Below are positions 11,955 through 22,978 of a stretch of 64,000 nucleotides of DNA, in pieces. Source of the stretch: Sciurus carolinensis (taxonomy: Eukaryota; Chordata; Mammalia; Rodentia; Sciuridae). The stretch spans positions 30,000,777 through 30,064,776 of the forward strand of contig NC_062227.1 in assembly GCF_902686445.1 (NCBI RefSeq). Reading direction: 5' to 3'. Under the pieces are notes generated by a model, which saw only the letters and a program-made list of their open reading frames with translations, was not told where the DNA came from and made no database searches. Made by a program: the position numbers and the translations under genes. The stretch's first letter is position 1, and each line of letters opens with the position of its first letter.

Positions 11955-12179
11955 TTCTTTCCTTTAAATTTAATAAATAAATGTCATAATTTACTGATTT
12001 CATCACTATAGGTTTATTCTATACAGTGTAAGGTAGCATACATCTCCAAGACCTCCATGAGGTCCATGATACTATTATTTGAGTATCTCTGCTTTTGCTA
12101 CCAGTCAGTTTTTAATTTTCTAAATTTATTACCCATTCTAGATGCATTACATTAAAGATTGTCAACCTAACAACTACAC

Positions 12180-12600
12180 TAAAAATCACTTCATCTTGTG
12201 TCCTCCCATTTCCTACTTTCCCTGGTCAGCCAAACCTCAGGAAAGAGTCACCCATACATGCTGTCTTATCTGTTTCCTCACTTCCTTTCATTCCTTCCTT
12301 ATCTCCCTTGAAATTTCTGTGCCAGTAGTCACCCTTCCTTTACACTATTGCAAAGGACACTTGGCAACTCCAATGCACTGGATCCTCCTGCTACATCTGC
12401 ACTGTTGGCCCCTAGTCTTTTCTTAGTCCACACCCAAGCTCCTACCCAGGTGCTCTGACTTACTCATGGTCAATTCTTCTTGCTTGCTTTCACAAACTCT
12501 TCTCTGGTTGTTCACCAACAGAATATAAGAAAACTGATTTATGATACTGCAAAGAGGATCCTTAACAGATTAGGGAGGTGCTTGTCTTTGCTTCTTCCCA
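12180..12600 (+). repeat. Possible L2 fragment
   Basis: A pyrimidine-rich segment with 'acttcctttcattccttcc', 'agtcacccttcctttacac' and 'cttggcaactccaatgca' is reminiscent of the L2 RT region ('gtcaccaatgacct...gccaaatccaatgg'). The match is weak. The 94-codon frame at 12142-12426 is not otherwise supported. Confidence 0.3.
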
Positions 12601-12734
12601 CTGGATAGAAGGCAGGTGTGATATCTGAAGGTCAAGGAATTATCTCAGAACCTGAGGTTGATCCATTTGTTGAGGGTGAAGTATTATCAAGATAAAATCT
12701 GCCATTGATAATTAGGTAGCTATTCTGCCAGCCC

Positions 12735-13215
12735 TGTGTTAATCTTATTTGTTATGTTATTTATGTTACATTTTGACATTGCTGGCCAAGAGAGACTGCC
12801 CCTCCCAGGACTACCTATTTCCTAGTGAAAATAAACTTTGCCAGCTAGCGTGCCTTTCAGATGCAAACCAACCAACCCTGAGTCCTCACCTCCCATCAAC
12901 TTCTTTAACTTACACACAAAATCAACCCAGGGTAAGGTCAAAACAAAACAAAACAAAAAATTGGGTCTGGAGACCCACCAGAGTAATTCCAAGGAGTAAG
13001 TCCTAAACTGTACATACTGCCCTGCCTTCTCTTTCCCACAGAAACAAAAAGCCTGTCCTTTCCCCTCAATCCTGCTTCTGCTTCCTCACCAAGCCTGGTG
13101 GTTCCCCTGCGTGACCCTGTGTGGCGTACCATGACCCCCCACAACCTTTTCCACAGTCCTAGAGGGACTGTAACAGTGAACTTCTCTTCCAGTGACTTTG
13201 ACTTCTCCATGTAAT
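12735..13215 (+). repeat. Old ERV LTR (class I-like)
   Basis: The order 'tgctggccaagagagactg', 'cccctcccaggactacct', 'tagtgaaaataaactttgcc', 'gagacccaccagagtaattc', 'ggtggttcccctgcgtgac' and 'ctgtaacagtgaacttctc' resembles a known mammalian ERV LTR design with duplicated downstream motifs. The family name is uncertain. A (CAAAA)n-like stretch at 12940-12958 interrupts it. Minus-strand frame 12938-13210 is a shadow of the LTR. Confidence 0.4.
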
Positions 13216-13494
13216 CATTGACACACCTCTATATATGAAGAAAGATGTAGGCACAAGTCAGTCCTGGACTCTTTGATATCTGAACTTTTTTTGATCTGAG
13301 TAAGATAGAAACTTCTATCTGATTAAAGTCACTGTTATCTTCAATTTTATCTCATAGATAGTCAAATATTCTAATATAGACATATGTCATTGTAGTCTAC
13401 ACATCCTTCAAATATATCAGGTTCAAATTATGTTAAATATTCTATCCTCCCCAGAACTGCCCTTATTCTTTTTTTTTTTTTTTTCAGATAATTT

Positions 13495-14175
13495 TATCAT
13501 GATCAGAAACCCAGGAATCATCCTAGAATCCTGCATCTACCTGCACCATGTCTAGTGAATATCTGGGGTTTTTTCATTTTACTTCACCCACTGCATAGTT
13601 CTCAAATGTGTATGTCTCCTCTTTTGCACATGAGCTTCCTCTGCTTTGTACTTCTTTCCTGCACTGATAAAAAGTACTTACAAAAAAAATACAGATGATT
13701 ATGACCAAAGAGCCTTTTATATGCTCTTCCTCCTCTACCTTTCCAATCCTACCCTTTCCTACTTTACGTTTTGCCCTTCAGGCACCATGTCATCCCTTCT
13801 GTTTCTTGAAGATATTGATCTTCTTCTCATCTCAGAGCCTTTACACCAGCTGTTCACACTGCTTGGAGGAGTAATCCATCCCCCAGGCCCTTCTCACAGG
13901 GCAGTTTCCTTCTTCAGTTCTGAGTAAATGTCAGTTCCTCAAGGAGGTGTTCCCTGATCACTCTGTTTAAGTCACCCCAAAACACACAGATAAACCCCGC
14001 TATTCTCTATCATATTTGACACATTTTTTTCTTAATAGCAATGATCACATCTGCAATTATCTTGTTTCCTTATCATTTACATATTTATTGTCCATCAACC
14101 TCATGAGATGACAAGCAGGTTAAGAGAGACTGAAAATCTGCCTCCTTCACGTCTGTGTCCTTATTCTTTTTGAAC
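13495..14175 (+). repeat. L2 LINE fragment including 3' region
   Basis: 'agaaacccaggaatcatcct' and 'gagcctttacaccagctgtt', 'caaggaggtgttccctgatc', 'ttgtttccttatcatttac' and 'tatttattgtcc' follow the L2 consensus towards its 3' end. Indels have removed parts. The 93-codon frame at 13646-13927 lies inside this fossil and is not a host gene. Confidence 0.65.
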
Positions 14176-14504
14176 AAACACATAGAGCTGCTCAAATATT
14201 TTGTGGATGAATGACTTCTATTTCTAATCTTCCTCCTCTTTGGACCTATTTTCTTCATTGATGCTTGAATAATATACACAGATTTAACTATGAAACAATA
14301 CTAATAAAAACTTTTCAAGGATCTAGTAGAGATTCCCAAAGTTCAATTTGCTAGGAAACATATTGAGGTGTGCAAGAGAGACTCCCAGACTACCCTCAAG
14401 AGATTGTGATTTGACACATCGAGTAAAAAAAAAAAAAATCAGTGTGTTTTGCACAAGCATTCTAGGTGATCGTGAGGCAAGTGGCTCATGAAATATGTAA
14501 CATA

Positions 14505-14745
14505 TAATTCACATTCCTTAAGCTTCCCTACAAGGTCTTCTGTAACCCTGCATTTCCCTGGCCCTAGATTCATATCCTGTCATGTCCCTCCTAAACTTCT
14601 TGTTACACAGATATGCAGTGGTTCTTCAAAGCATTCCATTATTTCTTGCTCCTAAGCTCCTGTTTTACCTAATACCACCATTACACCTAGCTGTCTCTAC
14701 CGTTCTGCAAGTTTCTTCTTTTCTAGAATTACACACTAAAATCCC
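14505..14745 (+). repeat. L2 LINE fragment
   Basis: 'ctacaaggtcttctgtaacc', 'ccctggccctagattcatat' and 'ccattatttcttgctcctaa' match the L2 segment encoding the ORF2 C-terminus. The following bases (14745-14850) might hold a degraded MER5-like piece, which I could not confirm. Confidence 0.5.
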
Positions 14746-14849
14746 CAGAGAGATTTAATACTTCTGGACAGAGCAGAGGCTTGGGTTTGTTTTTCTTCAT
14801 CTCTATGTAGCCAGGTAGGATAAGGTTTGAAAATCTAGTACTTACAATC

Positions 14850-16074
14850 CCATTGCTAACTATTGAAATCCCTCTTTGGTTCAACAATAGAGGTGGAATA
14901 GTCTAGTTGTAAAATGTTAGGAAAATGTATTGAATCTGGAGGACTTGGGATTGCTAATTAAAGCTAAATCAATAGATCAACAGCATCAGAAGTGGTATAC
15001 TCTTCTTATCTTTCCCCAGTTCCCATTGAAAATAGAGCCTGAGATAAAAGCTTATATGCTATTATTCTACTGGAGGTGTACAATCTCAGAGAAACAGAAC
15101 CAAGGGGAAGGCAGTGAGCCAGAGAAGGAGAAAGTTTTCAGGAGGTGTTTTACAAAGTTGGACACAATGGTTGGCCATTCTTGTTAGACTGTTTCAAGCA
15201 TAGTGAATGGAGTGGGGATATAATGGGAATCACCAATTCTGCATCCCACAGATATCTGATGTCAGTGTCAATCTCTGCAACCTTCCCAGTACTGCTTATT
15301 GTTAACCATCTTGGACAGGATGGGAAGGAAATTTTAAGGGGCTTCCATTAACAACTCTTCTAACAGTGGTTACTCCAGAGTCAGACATATACAAGTCAGA
15401 AGTCCCTGCCAGATGCTAATTGTATCTATCCCAAGTATGCATTCAGGATCTCAAGAAATAACTGCAAAGGGTCCCAGAGATCAGCTGTAAAATGAACTCA
15501 AGTCAAAGCTCTAGTCTTACCTGAGGTATCATGAGGGTGTTTTAGTTCCCCTAATAATTAAAGCAATTCAGACCCCTAAGTAACAATCCTGTTTCCTCAC
15601 CCCAAATTTACCCTGGCAAGTGCGTCAGGTCTGTTTCAAGAAGAATCAAAGGAGAATTTACCTCATATATTTTTAAAGCCATCATGCAAGAGGAAGACTC
15701 CCCAGCTCACCTTTAATCAGTATGTTCCTCATATATTAATTTAGATCTGAAAACTTAATGGGAGGCCATAATTTTCCATTGAAACATTTGACATCAAATT
15801 TCTCCTTGTCAGCTTTATTTTTTGATTATACAAGTAGAGAAACATCCTAGTTTAACTTCCCGTCTATCTCACTGCTAAAAACCCCATAATCCATCAGCTA
15901 TCATCAGAGCTATCTTGTTTCAGCACCTTTCCCCCATTCCAGCCTTGTTGCCTATTATGACTGTCACGTTAATCTTTCCTCTGACACTTAAGTAGCTCCT
16001 CAGCACCTGGCTTCAGTGAGTTCATAATCTGGGGGAATGAAAAATGGTAAATTATTGTTTAATAGGTACAGTGT
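14850..16074. other. Unassigned sequence
   Basis: No recognised element. Overlapping frames at 14930-15187 and 15145-15351 (85 and 68 codons) have no motif and no neighbouring splice or start context that would support a gene. Confidence 0.45.
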
Positions 16075-16225
16075 TTCAGCATGGGATGATGGAAAGAGTT
16101 CCAGAGATGTTTCATGGAGACGGTTACACAACAATGTGCATATACTTAATACCATAGAATTATACACTTTAAAAATAGTGAAAATGGTAATGTTACATTG
16201 TATTTATTTGATCATTTATCTAATA
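16075..16225 (+). repeat. Ancient L1M 3' end fragment
   Basis: 'ggatgatggaaagagttcc', 'ggttacacaacaatgtgca' and 'attatacactttaaaaatag' match the 3'UTR of old L1M/L1ME subfamilies. The 65-codon frame at 16037-16234 coincides with it and is not a gene. Confidence 0.6.
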
Positions 16226-16536
16226 TCATCCTAATTATTATGGCCCCCTACCAATTCAGTATAACAGCCACATAATATTTTGTACTTTCTAGGACCTCAT
16301 GGAGCCTAGTTATAAAAGCAGTTTTAAAATCATTGTCTGATAGTTACCACTTTGGGTCATCTCATTGCTGGTTTGTGTGTGTATGTGTCCTGCCTTTGGC
16401 TTAGGGAATTGGTTACATTTTCTTGGTGATTTTATTTTAAGTGGTTTGAATTGTACTTTAGACATTGTGAGAATTATGGTGCATAGCTGTGGGTTCTATT
16501 ATAAACATTTAGATAATGTCGATGTTTCTATTTTGG

Positions 16537-16571
16537 AAGTTATGAACCTAACCTAGTTAGGTTCATAACTT
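16537..16571. repeat. Perfect 16-bp-arm inverted repeat with 3-nt loop
   Basis: Left arm 'aagttatgaacctaac' (16537-16552), spacer 'cta', right arm 'gttaggttcataactt' (16556-16571). All 16 pairs are complementary. It could extrude as a cruciform or fold as a tight RNA hairpin. It is outside every repeat I recognise. Confidence 0.95.
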
Positions 16572-17129
16572 ATGTCCTCTTTCCTTCTGTAGAGGTAGTT
16601 TCAATTTCTGCTTAATTCATTAAACCTCTGCCAAATTGGTTTGGGTTGTCCTGTGCATGAGACATATACAGATGATTCAAATTTCAGTTTAATTCCCCTA
16701 GACATGGCTATAGATCTTTGACTATATCCCACACATGTACAACTTAGGGATTGGTCTGAAGTCAGTTCAGGTCAATACAAAGAATTAGGAGAAGTTTTCC
16801 CTGACTCTTTGCTCTAGGATCTCCCTATCCCAATTTTCTAACCCACTCAGGCCCCATTTCCTGATTCCTCTAGCCAGAAAGATAGAAACTATATTGGTTT
16901 TAGCTGCCTGTGCCAATGCTTAACTTTATATCTGGCTTGTTCCCATTGGGCAGAACTCTGGAAGGGGAAAAAAAAAATAGTAACACTCCCCACTTGGAAG
17001 CATTTGACCTCTCCAAGTTCTGGTTCCTCTCTATAACGTGGGCTGTCCAAGATTTTCAGAATCTTCATGATGTTCTTTATTTTGTTCTGAGTTTCCAATT
17101 GTCTTCAGCAGGTGGGACAAGCTGGAAAG

Positions 17130-17510
17130 GGCTTTGTTAAAAGGACAATTCCTTAGACCAATTAAATATAGTAGAGTTTATTTGAGCAGAGCAAAGCAAA
17201 GAAAAATAAAAACAATTTGCAAATAGGACAACTCCCAGAACCAGAGAAGGTTTTGAAAACTTCAGTGAATGATGTGACCTGACAGCAAACATAGAAAAAC
17301 AGAAATGAGGCACAGAAAACAATTTAATTGACTGTAACTTAGTCAATCAAGCACTCAGTCGGTTGCTGTTTGTTTTCGTCTAATTAGTTAATTGGCTACA
17401 GGGCATTCTGCAGCCAATCAAAGCTCAGTTATTATCATTAACCCCTATATTGGTTTAATCTTTCTGGACCCAGTGTAGGTACCCAAGTCCAAATTCATGG
17501 CCTGCCACAA
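17130..17510 (-). repeat. Probable old ERV LTR, antisense
   Basis: Read on the minus strand the end resembles an LTR R region: 'ctgctcaaataaactctact' with AATAAA at 17177-17182, preceded by 'ggttctgggagttgtccta' and, further upstream, a CAAT-like 'gctttgattggctgcag'. No partner LTR or internal sequence was found. Family not assigned. Confidence 0.4.
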
Positions 17511-18054
17511 ATTTTATTTACCAGATTGTGCACCATAGCAGAATCAGGATGTTCCTCCTACCCTTCTATTTGCTCAGTATAGTTTAGCCAGGAAATGCAG
17601 CGATTTTTCAAAGAGAAGATTTTTACAAGTGAAATAGTGTTCAAAGGTGATGAAGGTTCCAGGAGCTAAAAAGGAGATCACAAATCAATATAGAGATTGA
17701 CAAGAGCTGGAAGTTGCTACTGTCCCATGTTAGAGAGACAATGTAAGGAGGCGCTACTTTTGGAAGAGAGATGTCAACACTGTCTAGTAGGAGCTAGAAT
17801 ATCAGATGTCTGTCTTGACCCTGAAAGGAGAAGCTCAGTTAAGCTTCGAGCTACAAGGAGATCCACAGGGAAAGATGCTACAGGAAGCAGAGTGACTGGG
17901 AGTGGGATATCCTGGCTTCTCCCATTATTTCTGCCTTCCAATCACCCACCAGTACTTCCCACTGGTCAAACCTACCTGGAGGCCAGAGTTCAATAAAGCT
18001 AGGAAAATGAAGTTTCCTAGCATAGAGAGAAAAGAAGGGGAAGGTAGGTAACAG
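17511..18054. other. Unassigned sequence
   Basis: No named repeat. Opposed frames at 17697-17996 (+) and 17878-18153 (-) overlap each other and show no protein family features. Confidence 0.4.
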
Positions 18055-18411
18055 TTTGAAAGGCCCTCTCCAAAATCCAGATGCTGCCAATGTGATAGAA
18101 TTGAAAGGTGGGGCCTTTAGCAGGTGGGTAGGCCACGAGGACCCCTCCCTCATGACTGGAATTAGAGCCTTTATCAGTGAGACTTCATGGAGCGTTTAGC
18201 CATTCCACCTCTCCACCTCCTACCAAGCTGTCCGTGTTCTGACGGACGCAGCAACAAGACAGAGGAAGCAGAGGAGGCTCTCACCAGACAACTGCTTGCT
18301 CCTTGATCTTGACCTTCCCAGCCTCCAGAATGGTGAGATGAATTTCTGCTTTTTATCAAATTAGCTAGTTTGTGCTATTTTGTTCTTGTATCACAAAAGA
18401 ACTGAGACAGT
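18055..18411 (+). repeat. MaLR-type (MST/MLT) LTR remnant
   Basis: The order 'ttgaaaggtggggcctttag', 'gtgagacttcatggagc', 'gaggctctcaccagacaac', 'ccttgatcttgaccttccc', 'agcctccagaatggtgag' and 'actgagacag' follows the ERVL-MaLR LTR layout. The 5' part is diverged, so the left edge is approximate. Confidence 0.55.
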
Positions 18412-19212
18412 AAGAAAATGCATTGAAATCAAACAAACATTTGACTGCCACGTCAGTGGATTCTCAAATCTCAAACATCTATCATTCCACCATTTTTAAG
18501 TGTATTTAAAAAAAAAAAAAAAAAAAAACTAAGTCGAGATTAAACAACAAATAGCATCAATTTTCGACAAGCTTGATATCTGCTAGAAGTTAAAGGCATG
18601 GCTAGCATTTGAAATTATTATTTCTCAAGAGGCAGTTTGTGTCACCTGCTGCCAGTTCTTGGTTATGAGAGAGTAAAGAGGGAGACTTTGTTCTGTTCAT
18701 CTTGATCGCTAATCTCACACAGATCAGAGCCAGGAACCAAGAGTCAAAAATAAAGGAAATCCAAACTCGGATGCATGAGTAACTCAGCAAAAGGGGGAAA
18801 GTATTCCTATTTCTATCTTTAAAAAAAAAAAAAAAAAAAAAAAAAGTCCTTGAAAATGCATAAGACGCAGTTTACAGGAAAATGAGCTACTATTTTTCTG
18901 ACATTATAATATCAATTTATGGCATTTTTTTTATTAATGGGCATTTAATGGGGAATAGTTTAGGAGAGTAGGCAATATTTTCCTCTAGCATGACTCAGAT
19001 TTTTCTTTCTTTAAAAAAAAAAGGGCAGATTTTGAGTTCTTAAGGAAAGAATTCAAAATAAAATTGCTGGTGAAAATGAGAACTTGTAGACAGTTTCTTT
19101 AAAGTCATACTCACCCTAAAATGTATTGTGGTTCTGTTAAGATTGAAATTGACATATTTAAATTTTTCTTTTTACTTTATTAAAATTTTAATTGTACATA
19201 TTGAATAACTAC
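18412..19212. other. Unassigned sequence with two long A homopolymers
   Basis: Poly(A) runs at 18508-18528 (21 A) and 18821-18845 (25 A) are strand-specific and could be tails of decayed retroposons, but no recognisable body precedes either. Confidence 0.5.
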
Positions 19213-19646
19213 TGCTTTAGTCAGCTCTTCTGCTTCTGTGACCAAAAGAACTGGCAAGAACAATTTTGAGAAGGTAAAAGTTTATTTGGGGGCTCATAGT
19301 TTGAGAGGTCTCAGTCCATATATGGTGTCTCCATTCCTCAGGGCTCTAGGTGAAACAGAACATCATGGCAGAAGTATGTGGTGGAGGGAAACAGCTCACA
19401 TGATGATCAGGAAAACGATTCACTCACCAGACAAGAAATATATACCCCAAAGGCACATCCCCAGTGACTTATCTCTTCCAACCACATCCTACCTGCCTTC
19501 AGTCACCACTCAGTTAATCCCTGTCAGGGGATTAATTCAGGGATTGGGTTAAGACTCTCATAACCCTTCTAACTTTTCTCCTCTAAACCTTCTTGCATTG
19601 TCTGGCACATTGTCTTCAGGTGGACATCGCACATCCAAGCCATACA
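19213..19646 (-). repeat. MaLR LTR, antisense
   Basis: On the minus strand it starts TGTATGG and ends ...AAGCA, about 434 bp. Internal motifs match the sense LTR at 63673: 'ggttaagactctcataaccc' here is the reverse complement of the 'gggttatgagagccttgacc' part there. It also matches 31454-31849. The plus-strand frame 19238-19552 (104 codons) is an accidental open stretch of the LTR. Confidence 0.75.
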
Positions 19647-20138
19647 GGTAGAGTGTAATAATTTGATTCATATATCCCGTGTATACCAAGGAAATCAGGG
19701 AAATTGGCATTTCCATTGCCTTATTTGTGTTGGGAGCCTTCAAGCTCCTCTCAACTACTTATTCATAAAATACATAATATGTTGTTGTTAACTATAGCCA
19801 CCCCACTGTGCTATGGCATACTGGAATGTATTTCTACTGTACTGCTCCCTATTACTCAGCCTCTTTCTACCACTCTCCCTACACCTTTCCCATAACTCAA
19901 CTGTTTTAGCTTCCACGTGACAGAACATGCAGTATTTGTCTTTCTGGGTCTAACATTTCACCTAACATAATGTCCATCCATTTTTGCATAAAATAATGGA
20001 GTATTTTATTTCCTTTTTTATGGCTTGAAAATATTCCATTGTGTATATATACCACCATTTATTCACAGATCAGTACTTGGGTTGAATGCATATATTAACT
20101 ATTGTGAAGAGTGCCACAATAGACATGGGAGTGCAGAA

Positions 20139-20333
20139 CTTTTTTTTTTTTTTTTAACCAGGGATTGAACCCAGGGATGCTTTAAAATTGTACCACATCC
20201 CCAGCCCTTTATTTATTTAGAGACAAGACCTAAGTTACTTAGGGCTTCATTAAGTTGCTGAGGATGGTTTTGAACTTGTTATCCTCCTGCCTTAGCCTCC
20301 CAAACCAGTGGGATTACAGGCATGAGCCACCAG
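20139..20333 (-). mobile_element. B1-dID composite SINE, antisense
   Basis: On the minus strand a B1 monomer ('gctcatgcctgtaatcccac', 'gggaggctaaggcaggagg') is fused to an ID-derived right part ('gggctggggatgtgg', 'gggttcaatccctgg') and a poly(A) tail (poly-T at 20140-20155 here). B1-dID dimers are known from squirrels and dormice. The short match 'gcagaa' on both sides may be the target-site duplication. Confidence 0.8.
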
Positions 20334-20452
20334 CAGAATATTTTTTGATGAACTGATTTCCTTTCTTCTAAACATATAACCAAAAGTGGAATAGTCAAAT
20401 CAGATGATTGATCTAGTTTTAGTTATTTTGAGGAAACTCCATACTGTTTACT

Positions 20453-20463
20453 AAAAGGATTGT
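20453..20463. repeat. Left 11-bp target-site duplication of full-length L1
   Basis: 'aaaaggattgt' is identical to 27052-27062. It splits the ancient antisense L1 exactly, so the insertion point is certain. Confidence 0.92.
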
Positions 20464-20473
20464 GGGGGGTTTT

Positions 20474-20482
20474 CAAGATGGT
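20474..20482 (+). promoter_or_regulatory. YY1-like site at L1 5' end
   Basis: 'caagatggt' lies about 10 bp from the L1 5' end and fits the YY1 core AAGATGG. In human L1 a YY1 site at a similar position fixes the transcription start. The function here is inferred from that parallel. Confidence 0.5.
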
Positions 20483-20736
20483 GGACTAGAGGGCGGCTGC
20501 ATTTCATGTTGCTCCAGGATGCAGGATTCAAAAGAGGAGATAGTGAGAGACTTGGGACCAACTCAAAGCCGCAGGGTGAGTCTCTCCCGTTGGGGAGGCG
20601 TCCCGGATGGGGCGGTAGCCCTGGAACACAGGGAACTTTGTGAAGAAGAGTTGCCTGGCAAGACGCCCCTCCCCCCGCTGGAGCAGTAAACACAGACACC
20701 TGGGATCATCGTAGAGGAGGCGGCTCAGCACAGCGC

Positions 20737-21285
20737 TTGGACTTGGAGCAACCACTGGGGCTCCGGGCGGCTGCCAGAAGAAGAGCTGCAGGGTGAGCTG
20801 TTTGGACTCAGAACGACTGCTTCTGAACACCGGGGGGGGGGGGTTGCCCGGAGGAAGAGGAGAAGTGCGGCGGGTCACTTGGTCTAGGAGTGACTGCATC
20901 AGAGCCACAGGAGGTTGCCAGAGGAGGAAGCGAGTGGTGAGTTGCTTGGATTCAAAGCGACCCGCGACCGCTCCTGAACACCGGTGGCCTGCCTGGAGGA
21001 GGAGCGCGGTGGGTAGCTTGGTCTCCGAGCGACCGCTCCTGAACACCCAGGGAGCTACCCCGAGGAGGAACAGGGTGGGTCACTTGGACTCGGAGTGACT
21101 GCCTAGGGCTACGGGCGGTTGGCAGGAGGAGGAGATACGAAGTGAATTGCTTGGACTCCTAGTTACTGCGTCGGAACACCAGGTGGCTGTCTGGAGGAAG
21201 AGGTGTGTGGCGGGTCTCTGGGTATCGGAGCTATTGTACAGGGCTCCAGGTGGCAGCTCAGAGGAGGGGCCACATAGCCAGGCGA
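20737..21285 (+). repeat. About eight tandem 5'UTR monomers, period near 67 bp
   Basis: Units begin with 'ttgg' at 20737, 20802, 20879, 20946, 21018, 21084 and 21151, with a diverged start near 21218. Spacings are 65, 77, 67, 72, 66, 67 and 67 bp. Each has a 'gagcgactgct'-like segment, then a 'gaacaccgg' or 'gggctac' variant, then a 'ggaggaggag'-like purine block. The 77-bp unit is longer partly because of a G12 run at 20832-20843. The layout parallels the tandem monomer promoters of mouse L1. Confidence 0.85.
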
Positions 21286-21888
21286 TTAGGTGCAGAGCAG
21301 GGTCCCAGGACCGGCTTCTTGGTGGAAGAGCCGCACAGAGACAGGCCTAGGGGCGGAGCGAAGTTTCCGGGCAGATTCTCTGAGGAGAGGCAGCCTAAGG
21401 AGACTCGTCTGTGAAGGTGAGGCTCCCAGGCCCAGGAGGTAGGTCTGGGCCCCTGGGAACGTTGCAGAGGAAGACAACCCAGCCCAGGCGGTAGTTGTAG
21501 ATTGAGGGAAACCTCTAGGAGGGGAACTGACCAGCGAGACCTCCCCACCGGGTGAGTCTTCCCTGCTGGGTGAGATTTTCCCACAAGGACGGTAAAACCA
21601 GAGACACAGGCACAAACAGGCCTTGCCTCAGCCCGCAGCCTAGTTCCCCTTTGGATGACCATTGGTCAACAAGTGGAGGCACCTCTGCCCACTAGCAGGG
21701 AATATACCCCACTTGAGGGTCACCAACCCTAGACAGGCAGCTTCCTTGTGGAGCACTGCATTATCAACTTCTTCCAAGACTTCAGGCTACTGAAGGATAA
21801 GAGGGGATATACTAGCAATCTTCAGGGACATTATAAGTCAATAGAGGAAAACTGCAATATCTTAATGACCCACTGATTCCTGCACAAT

Positions 21889-22883
21889 ATGAGAAAACAA
21901 GGGAAGAAAATGCCCCAAACAAATCTAGATGTTACATCAATAAAATCCAATGACAGCATGGCAGAAGAAATGACAGAAAGGGAGTTCAGAATGTACATAA
22001 TTAAAATGATCAGGGAAGCAAACGATGAGATGAAAGAGCAAATGCAGGCATTGAATGATAGAACCAATCGACAGTTAAAAGAGCAAATACAGGAAGCAAA
22101 AGATCATTTCAATAAAGAGTTAGAGATATTGAAAAAAAACAAACAGAAATTCTTGAAATGAAGGAAACAATAAACCAAATTAAGAACTCCATAGAAAGCA
22201 CAACCAATAGGATAGAACACCTGGAAGACAGAACCTCAGATATTGAAGACAAAATATTTAACCTTGAAAACAAAGTTGAACAAACAGAGAAAATGGTAAG
22301 AAATCATGAACAGAATCTCCAAGAACTATGGGATATCATGAAAAGGCCAAATTTGAGAATTATTGGGATTGAGGAAGGCTTAGAGAAACAAACCAAAGGA
22401 ATGAACAATCTATTCAATGAAATAATATCAGAAAATTTCCCAAATCTGAAGAATGAAATAGAAAATCAAGTTCAAGAGGCTTATAGGACTCCAAATACAC
22501 AAAATTACAACAGACCCACACCAAGGCACATTATAATGAAAATACCTAACATACAAAATAAAGACAGAGTTTTACAGTCTGTGAGAGAAAAGAACCAAAT
22601 TACATTCAGGGGGAAACCATTACAGATATCAGCAGATTTTTCAATCCAGACCCTAAAAGCTAGAAGGACCTGGAACAACATTTTTCAAACCCTGAAAGAA
22701 AATGGATGTCAACCAAGAATCTTATACCCAGCAAAACTTACCTTCAAATTTGACGATGAAATAAAATCATTCCATAATAAACAAGAGCTAAAAGAATGTA
22801 CAAAAAGAAAGCCAGCATTACAGAACATTCTCAGCAAAATATTCCATGAGGAAGAGATGAAAAACACAGAAGCAAGTCAGTAA
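21889..22883 (+). pseudogene. L1 ORF1 (RNA-binding ORF1p), one frameshift
   Basis: ORF1p is the trimeric RNA chaperone of the L1 RNP. The N-terminal piece 21889-22161 (90 codons) encodes a charged helical coiled coil. The C-terminal piece 22158-22883 (241 codons) continues the coiled coil and then the RRM and C-terminal domain, with 'RPNLRIIGIEEG' and 'ARRTWNNIFQTLKENG' as recognisable ORF1p runs. The two frames differ by an extra A in a run of eight A at about 22132-22139. Otherwise length (about 331 codons) and layout are normal. The coiled-coil part before the break would be made as a truncated peptide. Confidence 0.88.
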
Positions 22884-22978
22884 AGGGAGGAATTATCCTA
22901 AAGGAAATGTCAAATAAAGGAGGAACCAAGTCATGTCAAAAAAACAAATAAATGAATCAAATAAAATAAATGAACCAA

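Larger units (their letters stand above)
20464..21888 (+). promoter_or_regulatory. L1 5'UTR, GC/CpG-rich internal promoter region
   Basis: About 1.4 kb, much richer in GC and CpG than the surroundings. It opens with a G run and 'caagatggtgg', carries a block of tandem monomers (20737-21285), and continues as a non-repeated segment to the ORF1 start. Mammalian L1 5'UTRs hold an internal pol II promoter. Long reading frames on both strands here (for example 20528-21046 minus, 172 codons) result from low stop density in GC-rich repeats, not from genes. Confidence 0.8.

Noticed and set aside
18508..18845. Processed pseudogenes ending in the A21 and A25 runs
   Set aside because: No coding-like or SINE body precedes either A run and no flanking duplication was found.
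20528..21046. 172-codon minus-strand ORF across the L1 5'UTR
   Set aside because: It overlaps the tandem monomers, is repetitive in its own translation, and results from scarcity of stops in GC-rich repeats. No family motif.
21258..21662. 134-codon and 109-codon minus-strand ORFs in the L1 5'UTR
   Set aside because: Two overlapping frames in the same GC-rich promoter region, opposite to the L1 transcript. No supporting motif or start context.
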